Positions 46,081 through 59,800 of a stretch of DNA of 64,000 bases are shown piece by piece. Source of the DNA: Apostichopus japonicus (Eukaryota; Echinodermata; Holothuroidea; Aspidochirotida; Stichopodidae); the NCBI RefSeq assembly GCF_037975245.1, contig NC_092571.1, forward strand, positions 19,430,917 to 19,494,916, given 5' to 3'. The notes beneath the pieces are model-generated. The model was not told the DNA's origin. It was given only the letters and a program-made list of their open reading frames with translations, and searched no databases. The position numbers were made by a program, and so were the translations under genes. How positions within the stretch are numbered: the first letter of the stretch is position 1; every line of letters begins with the position of its first letter.

Positions 46081-47885
46081 CTGCAATTTCATGAAATCAA
46101 AGTAGATCACAAATAATTTCAATAAGCCACATATATTGCTTCCAATTTGAACTGGAAAGCAGTTAAAGCAAAGATCATTAACAAATATGGATGCTATACA
46201 TATTTTAAGAATCTTCTTTACAAATTGAAATACTGTAGTATAAACGGCAGCTTCCAATTTCCGGTAAAACATGAATAGATGACAGAAATGTCAGGTATCT
46301 ATCAATCTTTTGCCTGAATAAAATTAATAAAAAATAAAATAAGTGCTAAAGAGAAATCCATTATAGGTTAATATACTCATATATATCAATAGGTATATAC
46401 CATATATGTGAAAATATACCCATATGATAAGTGCACATACCATATCTGAAGATATGCTATTTGATAAGTGTACTATATGTCCACATAACATATGTGAAGA
46501 GATACCATATGATAAGTGTACTATATATCCACATACCATATGTGAAGATATACTGTACGATAAGTGTACTATATGTCCACATAACATATGTGAAGATATA
46601 CCATATGATAAGTGTTCTTTATATCCACATACCATATGTGAAGATATCCCATATGATAAGTACTATATATCCACATACCATATGTAAAGATATACCGTAC
46701 GATAAGTGCACATACCATATCTGAAGAAACCATATGATTTGTTAAGACCTAAAATATCAATGTGCACATACCATGTGACTTGACTCAATATACAGCCTGT
46801 TCAGTAAATGAATATTTGCCTCATCAACTACAGCAAAAGCATATACCATATTGAGTTCAAGATTGGTATTGATTCTGGGGGAGGGAACTTAGGGTGTTAA
46901 ACAAAATTAAAGCTTGGTTGAACTGCATACTTTGGATTCCCACATTTGCCAGTAGAACACCACTTTTGGTGTCATGGAGGTGTCATAGTAAACCACATAG
47001 TCACACTCATAAGAAATGAAGCATGGAAAGTTTGTAGATTGAAAAGTTTGTAAATGGTTTGTATAGTTTCTGAATTGTATTTATGATACTGACAAGTCAA
47101 CATAATTTTATGTGAGTCCACAAGATGCCTACTCTTTATCTAATGGGTGAAGTATTATTTTCAGAGGTCAAAATCTGACAATGTTGTGAGCATGTTAATA
47201 CCAAAAATAAAACTTGGAGTGCAAAACTCTAACATTTGTTGACATCAAATGACATTTAACTCTCCCCCCCTTAAAATGAAACAAAAATTTAAAAAGCCCA
47301 TAGGGTTTTTGCACTGGCTAAGATGGATTCACATTCCTGGAATGAAGTTCATTCGAGCTTTGCTTTTGGAATACTTTATAAAGTTTCTAAACTGTGATGT
47401 CTGTTGACATCAATGACTTTGCTCTCAAGAAATAAATCCAAGTTTACTCCCTGAGTTATGTGGCCATGGTATTCAGACTTTGGATAGTAGTGACCAAAAT
47501 GACATTGACCTCCCAATAAAAATGAAAGGGCAGGTTCTTACTCTCACTACAGTAAAACCACCAACAAATTATTAAGTTCATCCAAGCTTCCAGTCTAGAG
47601 CTTAACATGTTTACATCAAATGCACAAAATTAGCCTTAAAGTTCACCAATAGTGCAGACATATTGATTATGAAGGTTATTAGTACCATGTAGATTTTGAG
47701 TTACCATTCTCACAAGTCAGTTTAACACAATTCAAAAAGATTTGAAACATCACAATCAAATATGAAAATATGCTTCAGGTCTGTGAAATAAAAATATAAT
47801 TTGAGATACTATAGTAGACGTCTTAGCAAACATGGTGATGCAACATCAGTAGTGGAATGAAAAGTGGAACATGTCACTGTCTAAC
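46081..47885. other. Mucin intron following the giant exon
   Basis: It contains a ~54-bp tandem repeat at about 46420-46725 (ACCATATGATAAGTGTACTA / CATATGTGAAGATATACC), plus relics of the dispersed repeat at about 47150-47720. No exon seen. Confidence 0.55.
46420..46725. repeat. ~54-bp tandem repeat, five to six copies
   Basis: Units carry CATATGTGAAGATATACCAT followed by ATGATAAGTGTACTATAT.TC and CACATAC. Ile/Tyr/His-rich open frames on both strands are by-products. Confidence 0.9.
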
Positions 47886-50800
47886 CTGTTTCTTCCAAAG
47901 TTACTACAGTTGTTGCTGGTTCAATTGATGCATCTGTCTCTATTTCAACTTTGGTGGAACTTCCTTCACTTGTTGATGAAATGAGAGTACCTTGTTCAGT
48001 ACTTTCTGCAGGAGAGGATGGTGTCTCAGTGGTGATGATTCCTTTGGTACTGGAGGCAACCTCCTGACTTATGTTTGTAAAAGGAGATATTTTACCATCA
48101 GTAGTGGAATGAAAGGTACTAGCTGCTGTAGATGGCTCTGTAACAGTACTTTCTGTTGCAGTGGAATGTTCCTGAGTGGTTACTTCTGAACTTGCTGAAA
48201 TCCCAGTAGAGAACACATCAATAGTTATAACCTCTGATGTTGATTCAGTTGTTTTTCCTTCCAAAGTTACTATAGTTGTTGTTGGATTGGTTGATGCGTC
48301 TGTCTCTATTTCAACTTTGGTGGAACTTCCTTCACTTGTTGATGAAATGAGAATACCTTGTTCAGTACTTTCTGCAGAAGAGGATGGTGTCTCAGTGGTG
48401 ATGATTCCTTTCATACTCGAGGCAACCTCCTGACTTATGTTTGTAAAAGGAGATATTGTACCATCAGTAGTGGAATGAAAGGTAGTAGCTGCTGTAGATG
48501 ACTCTGTAACAGTACTTTCTGTTGCAGTGGAATGTTCCTGAGTGGTTACTTCTGAACTTGCTGAAATCCCAGTAGAAAACACATCACTAGTTATAACCTC
48601 TGATGTTGATTCAGTTGTTTTTTCTTCCAAAGTTACTATAGTTGTTGTTGGATTGGTTGATGCATCTGTCTCTATTTCAACTTTGGTGGAACTTCCTTCA
48701 CTTGTTGATGAAATGAGAATACCTTGTTCAGTACTTTCTGCAGAAGAGGATGGTGTCTCAGTGGTGATGATTCCTTTGGTACTGGAGGCAACCTCCTGAC
48801 TTATGTTTGTAAAAGGAGATATTGTACCATCAGTAGTGGAATGAAAGGTAGTAGCTGCTGTAGATGACTCTGTAACAGTACTTTCTGTTGCAGTGGAATG
48901 TTCCTGAGTGGTTACTTCTGAACTTGCTGAAATCCCAGTAGAAAACACATCACTAGTTATAACCTCTGATGTTGATTCAGTTGTTTTTTCTTCCAAAGTT
49001 ACTATAGTTGTTGTTGGATTGGTTGATGCATCTGTCTCTATTTCAACTTTGGTGGAACTTCCTTCACTTGTTGATGAAATGAGAGTACCTTGTTCAGTAC
49101 TTTCTGCAGAAGAGGATGGTGTCTCAGTGGTGATGATTCTTTTCATACTCGAAGCAACCTCCTGACTTATGTTTGTAAAAGGAGATATTGTACCATCAGT
49201 AGTGGAATGAAAGGTAGTAGCTGCTGTAGATGACTCTGTAACAGTACTTTCTGTTGCAGTGGAATGTTCCTGAGTGGTTACTTCTGAACTTGCTGAAATC
49301 CCAGTAGAAAACACATCACTAGTTATAACCTCTGATGTTGATTCAGTTGTTTTTTCTTCCAAAGTTACTATAGTTGTTGTTGGATTGGTTGATGCATCTG
49401 TCTCTATTTCAACTTTGGTGGAACTTCCTTCACTTGTTGATGAAATGAGAGTACCTTGTTCAGTACTTTCGGCAGAAGAGGATGGTGTCTCAGTGGTGAT
49501 GATTCTTTTCATACTGGAGGCAACCTCTTGACTTATGTTTGTAAAAGGAGATATTGTACCATCAGTAGTGGAATGAAAGGTAGTTGCTGCTGTAGATGAC
49601 TCTGTAACAGTACTTTCTGTTGCAGTGGAATGTTCCTGAGTGGTTACTTCTGAACTTGCTGAAATCCCAGTAGAAAACACATCACTAGTTATAACCTCTG
49701 ATGTTGATTCAGTTGTTTTTTCTTCCAAAGTTACTATAGTTGTTGTTGGATTGGTTGATGCATCTGTCTCTATTTCAACTTTGGTGGAACTTCCTTCACT
49801 TGTTGATGAAATGAGAATACCTTGTTCAGTACTTTCTGCAGAAGAGGATGGTGTCTCAGTGGTGATGATTCCTTTGGTACTGGAGGCAACCTCCTGACTT
49901 ATGTTTGTAAAAGGAGATATTGTACCATCAGTAGTGGAATGAAAGGTAGTAGCTGCTGTAGATGACTCTGTAACAGTACTTTCTGTTGCAGTGGAATGTT
50001 CCTGAGTGGTTACTTCTGAACTTGCTGAAATCCCAGTAGAAAACACATCACTAGTTATAACCTCTGATGTTGATTCAGTTGTTTTTTCTTCCAAAGTTAC
50101 TATAGTTGTTGTTGGATTGGTTGATGCATCTGTCTCTATTTCAACTTTGGTGGAACTTCCTTCACTTGTTGATGAAATGAGAGTACCTTGTTCAGTACTT
50201 TCTGCAGAAGAGGATGGTGTCTCAGTGGTGATGATTCTTTTCATACTCGAAGCAACCTCCTGACTTATGTTTGTAAAAGGAGATATTGTACCATCAGTAG
50301 TGGAATGAAAGGTAGTTGCTGCTGTAGATGACTCTGTAACAGTACTTTCTGTTGCAGTGGAATGTTCCTGAGTGGTTACTTCTGAACTTGCTGAAATCCC
50401 AGTAGAAAACACATCACTAGTTATAACCTCTGATGTTGATTCAGTTGTTTTTTCTTCCAAAGTTACTATAGTTGTTGTTGGATTGGTTGATGCATCTGTC
50501 TCTATTTCAACTTTGGTGGAACTTCCTTCACTTGTTGATGAAATGAGAGTACCTTGTTCAGTACTTTCGGCAGAAGAGGATGGTGTCTCAGTGGTGATGA
50601 TTCTTTTCATACTGGAGGCAACCTCTTGACTTATGTTTGTAAAAGGAGATATTGTACCATCAGTAGTGGAATGAAAGGTAGTTGCTGCTGTAGATGACTC
50701 TGTAACAGTACTTTCTGTTGCAGTGGAATGTTCCTGAGTGGTTACTTCTGAACTTGCTGAAATCCCAGTAGAAAACACATCACTAGTTATAACCTCTGAT

Positions 50801-53800
50801 GTTGATTCAGTTGTTTTCTCTTCCAAAGTTACTATAGTTGTTGTTGGATTGGTTGATGCATCTGTCTCTATTTCAACTTTGGTGGAACTTCCTTCACTTG
50901 TTGATGAAATGAGAATACCTTGTTCAGTACTTTCTGCAGAAGAGGATGGTGTCTCAGTGGTGATGATTCCTTTGGTACTGGAGGCAACCTCCTGACTTAT
51001 GTTTGTAAAAGGAGATATTGTACCATCAGTAGTGGAATGAAAGGTAGTAGCTGCTGTAGATGACTCTGTAACAGTACTTTCTGTTGCAGTGGAATGTTCC
51101 TGAGTGGTTACTTCTGAACTTGCTGAAATCCCAGTAGAAAACACATCACTAGTTATAACCTCTGATTTTGATTCAGTTGTTTTTTCTTCCAAAGTTACTA
51201 TAGTTGTTGTTGGATTGGTTGATGCATCTGTCTCTATTTCAACTTTGGTGGAACTTCCTTCACTTGTTGATGAAATGAGAATACCTTGTTCAGTACTTTC
51301 TGCAGAATAGGATGGTGTCTCAGTGGTGATGATTCCTTTGGTACTGGAGGCAACCTCCTGACTTATGTTTGTAAAAGGAGATATTGTACCATCAGTAGTG
51401 GAATGAAAGGTAGTAGCTGCTGTAGATGACTCTGTAACAGTACTTTCTGTTGCAGTGGAATGTTCCTGAGTGGTTACTTCTGAACTTGCTGAAATCCCAG
51501 TAGAAAACACATCACTAGTTATAACCTCTGATGTTGATTCAGTTGTTTTTTCTTCCAAAGTTACTATAATTGTTGTTGGATTGGTTGATGCATCTGTCTC
51601 TATTTCAACTTTGGTGGAACTTCCTTCACTTGTTGATGAAATGAGAGTACCTTGTTCAGTACTTTCTGCAGAAGAGGATGGTGTCTCAGTGGTGATGATT
51701 CTTTTCATACTGGAGGCAACCTCTTGACTTATGTTTGTAAAAGGAGATATTGTACCATCAGTAGTGGAATGAAAGGTAGTTGCTGCTGTAGATGACTCTG
51801 TAACAGTACTTTCTGTTGCAGTGGAATGTTCCTGAGTGGTTACTTCTGAACTTGCTGAAATCCCAGTAGAAAACACATCACTAGTTATAACCTCTGATTT
51901 TGATTCAGGTGTTTTTTCTTCCAAAGTTACTATAGTTGTTGTTGGTATGGTTGATGCATCTGTCTCTATTTCAACTTTGGTGGAACTTCCTTCACTTGTT
52001 GATGAAATGAGAATACCTTGTTCAGTACTTTCTGCAGAATAGGATGGTGTCTCAGTGGTGATGATTCCTTTGGTACTGGAGGCAACCTCCTGACTTATGT
52101 TTGTAAAAGGAGATATTGTACCATCAGTAGTGGAATGAAAGGTAGTAGCTGCTGTAGATGACTCTGTAACAGTACTTTCTGTTGCAGTGGAATGTTCCTG
52201 AGTGGTTACTTCTGAACTTGCTGAAATCCCAGTAGAAAACACATCACTAGTTATAACCTCTGATGTTGATTCAGTTGTTTTTTCTTCCAAAGTTACTATA
52301 GTTGTTGTTGGATTGGTTGATGCATCTGTCTCTATTTCAACTTTGGTGGAACTTCCTTCACTTGTTGATGAAATGAGAGTACCTTGTTCAGTACTTTCTG
52401 CAGAAGAGGATGGTGTCTCAGTGGTGATGATTCTTTTCATACTGGAGGCAACCTCTTGACTTATGTTTGTAAAAGGAGATATTGTACCATCAGTAGTGGA
52501 ATGAAAGGTAGTTGCTGCTGTAGATGACTCTGTAACAGTACTTTCTGTTGCAGTGGAATGTTCCTGAGTGGTTACTTCTGAACTTGCTGAAATCCCAGTA
52601 GAAAACACATCACTAGTTATAACCTCTGATGTTGATTCAGGTGTTTTTTCTTCCAAAGTTACTATAGTTGTTGTTGGATTGGTTGATGCATCTGTCTCTA
52701 TTTCAACTTTGGTGGAACTTCCTTCACTTGTTGATGAAATGAGAATACCTTGTTCAGTACTTTCTGCAGAAGAGGATGGTGTCTCAGTGGTGATGATTCT
52801 TTTCATACTCGAGGCAACCTCCTGACTTATGTTTGTAAAAGGAGATATTGTACCATCAGTAGTGGAATGAAAGGTAGTAGCTGCTGTAGATGACTCTGTA
52901 ACAGTACTTTCTGTTGCAGTGGAATGTTCCTGAGTGGTTACTTCTGAACTTGCTGAAATCCCAGTAGAAAACACATCACTAGTTATAACCTCTGATGTTG
53001 ATTCAGTTGTTTTCTCTTCCAAAGTTACTATAGTTGTTGTTGGATTGGTTGATGCATCTGTCTCTATTTCAACTTTGGTGGAACTTCCTTCACTTGTTGA
53101 TGAAATGAGAATACCTTGTTCAGTACTTTCTGCAGAATAGGATGGTGTCTCAGTGGTGATGATTCCTTTGGTACTGGAGGCAACCTCCTGACTTATGTTT
53201 GTAAAAGGAGATATTGTACCATCAGTAGTGGAATGAAAGGTAGTAGCTGCTGTAGATGACTCTGTAACAGTACTTTCTGTTGCAGTGGAATGTTCCTGAG
53301 TGGTTACTTCTGAACTTGCTGAAATCCCAGTAGAAAACACATCACTAGTTATAACCTCTGATTTTGATTCAGTTGTTTTTTCTTCCAAAGTTACTATAGT
53401 TGTTGTTGGATTGGTTGATGCATCTGTCTCTATTTCAACTTTGGTGGAACTTCCTTCACTTGTTGATGAAATGAGAATACCTTGTTCAGTACTTTCTGCA
53501 GAATAGGATGGTGTCTCAGTGGTGATGATTCCTTTGGTACTGGAGGCAACCTCCTGACTTATGTTTGTAAAAGGAGATATTGTACCATCAGTAGTGGAAT
53601 GAAAGGTAGTAGCTGCTGTAGATGACTCTGTAACAGTACTTTCTGTTGCAGTGGAATGTTCCTGAGTGGTTACTTCTGAACTTGCTGAAATCCCAGTAGA
53701 AAACACATCACTAGTTATAACCTCTGATGTTGATTCAGTTGTTTTTTCTTCCAAAGTTACTATAATTGTTGTTGGATTGGTTGATGCATCTGTCTCTATT

Positions 53801-56800
53801 TCAACTTTGGTGGAACTTCCTTCACTTGTTGATGAAATGAGAGTACCTTGTTCAGTACTTTCTGCAGAAGAGGATGGTGTCTCAGTGGTGATGATTCTTT
53901 TCATACTGGAGGCAACCTCTTGACTTATGTTTGTAAAAGGAGATATTGTACCATCAGTAGTGGAATGAAAGGTAGTTGCTGCTGTAGATGACTCTGTAAC
54001 AGTACTTTCTGTTGCAGTGGAATGTTCCTGAGTGGTTACTTCTGAACTTGCTGAAATCCCAGTAGAAAACACATCACTAGTTATAACCTCTGATGTTGAT
54101 TCAGGTGTTTTTTCTTCCAAAGTTACTATAGTTGTTGTTGGATTGGTTGATGCATCTGTCTCTATTTCAACTTTGGTGGAACTTCCTTCACTTGTTGATG
54201 AAATGAGAATACCTTGTTCAGTACTTTCTGCAGAAGAGGATGGTGTCTCAGTGGTGATGATTCTTTTCATACTCGAGGCAACCTCCTGACTTATGTTTGT
54301 AAAAGGAGATATTGTACCATCAGTAGTGGAATGAAAGGTAGTAGCTGCTGTAGATGACTCTGTAACAGTACTTTCTGTTGCAGTGGAATGTTCCTGAGTG
54401 GTTACTTCTGAACTTGCTGAAATCCCAGTAGAAAACACATCACTAGTTATAACCTCTGATGTTGATTCAGTTGTTTTCTCTTCCAAAGTTACTATAGTTG
54501 TTGTTGGATTGGTTGATGCATCTGTCTCTATTTCAACTTTGGTGGAACTTCCTTCACTTGTTGATGAAATGAGAATACCTTGTTCAGTACTTTCTGCAGA
54601 ATAGGATGGTGTCTCAGTGGTGATGATTCCTTTGGTACTGGAGGCAACCTCCTGACTTATGTTTGTAAAAGGAGATATTGTACCATCAGTAGTGGAATGA
54701 AAGGTAGTAGCTGCTGTAGATGACTCTGTAACAGTACTTTCTGTTGCAGTGGAATGTTCCTGAGTGGTTACTTCTGAACTTGCTGAAATCCCAGTAGAAA
54801 ACACATCACTAGTTATAACCTCTGATTTTGATTCAGTTGTTTTTTCTTCCAAAGTTACTATAGTTGTTGTTGGATTGGTTGATGCATCTGTCTCTATTTC
54901 AACTTTGGTGGAACTTCCTTCACTTGTTGATGAAATGAGAATACCTTGTTCAGTACTTTCTGCAGAATAGGATGGTGTCTCAGTGGTGATGATTCCTTTG
55001 GTACTGGAGGCAACCTCCTGACTTATGTTTGTAAAAGGAGATATTGTACCATCAGTAGTGGAATGAAAGGTAGTAGCTGCTGTAGATGACTCTGTAACAG
55101 TACTTTCTGTTGCAGTGGAATGTTCCTGAGTGGTTACTTCTGAACTTGCTGAAATCCCAGTAGAAAACACATCACTAGTTATAACCTCTGATGTTGATTC
55201 AGTTGTTTTTTCTTCCAAAGTTACTATAATTGTTGTTGGATTGGTTGATGCATCTGTCTCTATTTCAACTTTGGTGGAACTTCCTTCACTTGTTGATGAA
55301 ATGAGAGTACCTTGTTCAGTACTTTCTGCAGAAGAGGATGGTGTCTCAGTGGTGATGATTCTTTTCATACTGGAGGCAACCTCTTGACTTATGTTTGTAA
55401 AAGGAGATATTGTACCATCAGTAGTGGAATGAAAGGTAGTTGCTGCTGTAGATGACTCTGTAACAGTACTTTCTGTTGCAGTGGAATGTTCCTGAGTGGT
55501 TACTTCTGAACTTGCTGAAATCCCAGTAGAAAACACATCACTAGTTATAACCTCTGATTTTGATTCAGGTGTTTTTTCTTCCAAAGTTACTATAGTTGTT
55601 GTTGGTATGGTTGATGCATCTGTCTCTATTTCAACTTTGGTGGAACTTCCTTCACTTGTTGATGAAATGAGAATACCTTGTTCAGTACTTTCTGCAGAAT
55701 AGGATGGTGTCTCAGTGGTGATGATTCCTTTGGTACTGGAGGCAACCTCCTGACTTATGTTTGTAAAAGGAGATATTGTACCATCAGTAGTGGAATGAAA
55801 GGTAGTAGCTGCTGTAGATGACTCTGTAACAGTACTTTCTGTTGCAGTGGAATGTTCCTGAGTGGTTACTTCTGAACTTGCTGAAATCCCAGTAGAAAAC
55901 ACATCACTAGTTATAACCTCTGATGTTGATTCAGTTGTTTTTTCTTCCAAAGTTACTATAGTTGTTGTTGGATTGGTTGATGCATCTGTCTCTATTTCAA
56001 CTTTGGTGGAACTTCCTTCACTTGTTGATGAAATGAGAGTACCTTGTTCAGTACTTTCTGCAGAAGAGGATGGTGTCTCAGTGGTGATGATTCTTTTCAT
56101 ACTGGAGGCAACCTCTTGACTTATGTTTGTAAAAGGAGATATTGTACCATCAGTAGTGGAATGAAAGGTAGTTGCTGCTGTAGATGACTCTGTAACAGTA
56201 CTTTCTGTTGCAGTGGAATGTTCCTGAGTGGTTACTTCTGAACTTGCTGAAATCCCAGTAGAAAACACATCACTAGTTATAACCTCTGATGTTGATTCAG
56301 GTGTTTTTTCTTCCAAAGTTACTATAGTTGTTGTTGGATTGGTTGATGCATCTGTCTCTATTTCAACTTTGGTGGAACTTCCTTCACTTGTTGATGAAAT
56401 GAGAATACCTTGTTCAGTACTTTCTGCAGAAGAGGATGGTGTCTCAGTGGTGATGATTCTTTTCATACTCGAGGCAACCTCCTGACTTATGTTTGTAAAA
56501 GGAGATATTGTACCATCAGTAGTGGAATGAAAGGTAGTAGCTGCTGTAGATGACTCTGTAACAGTACTTTCTGTTGCAGTGGAATGTTCCTGAGTGGTTA
56601 CTTCTGAACTTGCTGAAATCCCAGTAGAAAACACATCACTAGTTATAACCTCTGATGTTGATTCAGTTGTTTTCTCTTCCAAAGTTACTATAGTTGTTGT
56701 TGGATTGGTTGATGCATCTGTCTCTATTTCAACTTTGGTGGAACTTCCTTCACTTGTTGATGAAATGAGAATACCTTGTTCAGTACTTTCTGCAGAATAG

Positions 56801-59800
56801 GATGGTGTCTCAGTGGTGATGATTCCTTTGGTACTGGAGGCAACCTCCTGACTTATGTTTGTAAAAGGAGATATTGTACCATCAGTAGTGGAATGAAAGG
56901 TAGTAGCTGCTGTAGATGACTCTGTAACAGTACTTTCTGTTGCAGTGGAATGTTCCTGAGTGGTTACTTCTGAACTTGCTGAAATCCCAGTAGAAAACAC
57001 ATCACTAGTTATAACCTCTGATTTTGATTCAGTTGTTTTTTCTTCCAAAGTTACTATAGTTGTTGTTGGATTGGTTGATGCATCTGTCTCTATTTCAACT
57101 TTGGTGGAACTTCCTTCACTTGTTGATGAAATGAGAATACCTTGTTCAGTACTTTCTGCAGAATAGGATGGTGTCTCAGTGGTGATGATTCCTTTGGTAC
57201 TGGAGGCAACCTCCTGACTTATGTTTGTAAAAGGAGATATTGTACCATCAGTAGTGGAATGAAAGGTAGTAGCTGCTGTAGATGACTCTGTAACAGTACT
57301 TTCTGTTGCAGTGGAATGTTCCTGAGTGGTTACTTCTGAACTTGCTGAAATCCCAGTAGAAAACACATCACTAGTTATAACCTCTGATGTTGATTCAGTT
57401 GTTTTTTCTTCCAAAGTTACTATAGTTGTTGTTGGATTGGTTGATGCATCTGTCTCTATTTCAACTTTGGTGGAACTTCCTTCACTTGTTGATGAAATGA
57501 GAATACCTTGTTCAGTACTTTCTGCAGAAGAGGATGGTGTCTCAGTGGTGATGATTCTTTTCATACTGGAGGCAACCTCTTGACTTATGTTTGTAAAAGG
57601 AGATATTGTACCATCAGTAGTGGAATGAAATGTAGTTGCTGCTGTAGATGACTCTGTAACAGTACTTTCTGTTGCAGTGGAATGTTCCTGAGTGGTTACT
57701 TCTGAACTTGCTGAAATCCCAGTAGAAAACACATCACTAGTTATAACCTCTGATGTTGATTCAGGTGTTTTTTCTTCCAAAGTTACTATAGTTGTTGTTG
57801 GTATGGTTGATGCATCTGTCTCTATATCAACTTTGGTGGAAATTCCTTCACTTGTTGATGAAATGAGAGTACCTTGTTCAGTACTTTCTGCAGAAGAGGA
57901 TGGTGTCTCAGTGGTGATGATTCCTTTGGTACTGGAAGCAACCTCCTGACTTATGTTTGTAAAAGGAGATATTGTACCATCAGTAGTGGAATGAAAGGTA
58001 GTAGCTGCTGTAGATGACTCTGTAACAGTACTTTCTGTTGCAGTGGAATGTTCCTGAGTGGTTACTTCTGAACTTGCTGAAATCCCAGTAGAAAACATAT
58101 CACTAGTTATAACCTCTGATGTTGATTCAGTTGTTTTCTCTTCCAAAGTTACTATAGTTGTTGTTGGATTGGTTGATGCATCTGTCTCTATTTCAACTTT
58201 GGTGGAACTTCCTTCACTTGTTGATGAAATGAGAATACCTTGTTCAGTACTTTCTGCAGAATAGGATGGTGTCTCAGTGGTGATGATTCCTTTGGTACTG
58301 GAAGCAACCTCCTGACTTATGTTTGTAAAAGGAGATATTGTACCATCAGTAGTGGAATGAAAGGTAGTTGCTGCTGTAGATGACTCTGTAACAGTACTTT
58401 CTGTTGCAGTGGAATGTTCCTGAGTGGTTACTTCTGAACTTGCTGAAATCCCAGTAGAAAACACATCACTAGTTATAACCTCTGATGTTGATTCAGTTGT
58501 TTTCTCTTCCAAAGTTACTATAGTTGTTGTTGGATTGGTTGATGCATCTGCCTCTATTTCAACTTTGGTGGAACTTCCTTCACTTGTTGATGAAATGAGA
58601 ATACCTTGTTCAGTACTTTCTGCAGAAGAGGATGGTGTCTCAGTGGTGATGATTCCTTTGGTACTGGAGGCAACCTCCTGACTTATGTTTGTAAAAGGAG
58701 ATATTGTACCATCAGTAGTGGAATGAAAGGTAGTAGCTGCTGTAGATGACTCTGTAACAGTACTTTCTGTTGCAGTGGAATGTTCCTGAGTGGTTACTTC
58801 TGAACTTGCTGAAATCCCAGTAGAAAACACATCACTAGTTATAACCTCTGATGTTGATTCAGTTGTTTTCTCTTCCAAAGTTACTATAGTTGTTGTTGGA
58901 TTGGTTGATGCATCTGTCTCTATTTCAACTTTGGTGGAACTTCCTTCACTTGTTGATGAAATGAGAATACGTTGTTCAGTACTTTCTGCAGAAGAGGATG
59001 GTGTCTCAGTGGTGATGATTCCTTTGGTACTGGAGGCAACCTCCTGACTTATGTTTGTAAAAGGAGATATTGTACCATCAGTAGTGGAATGAAAGGTAGT
59101 AGCTGCTGTAGATGACTCTGTAACAGTACTTTCTGTTGCAGTGGAATGTTCCTGAGTGGTTACTTCTGAACTTGCTGAAATCCCAGTAGAAAACACATCA
59201 CTAGTTATAACCTCTGATTTTGATTCAGTTGTTTTTTCTTCCAAAGTTACTATAGTTGTTGTTGGATTGGTTGATGCATCTGTCTCTATTTCAACTTTGG
59301 TGGAACTTCCTTCACTTGTTGATGAAATGAGAATACCTTGTTCAGTACTTTCTGCAGAAGAGGATGGTGTCTCAGTGGTGATGATTCCTTTGGTACTGGA
59401 GGCAACCTCCTGACTTATGTTTGTAAAAGGAGATATTGTACCATCAGTAGTGGAATGAAAGGTAGTAGCTGCTGTAGATGACTCTGTAACAGTACTTTCT
59501 GTTGCAGTGGAATGTTCCTGAGTGGTTACTTCTGAACTTGCTGAAATCCCAGTAGAAAACACATCACTAGTTATAACCTCTGATGTTGATTCAGTTGTTT
59601 TTTCTTCCAAAGTTACTATAGTTGTTGTTGGATTGGTTGATGCATCTGTCTCTATTTCAACTTTGGTGGAATTTCCTTCACTTGTTGATGAAATGAGAGT
59701 ACCTTGTTCAGTACTTTCTGCAGAAGAGGATGGTGTCTCAGTGGTGATGATTCTTTTCATACTGGAGGCAACCTCTTGACTTATGTTTGTAAAAGGAGAT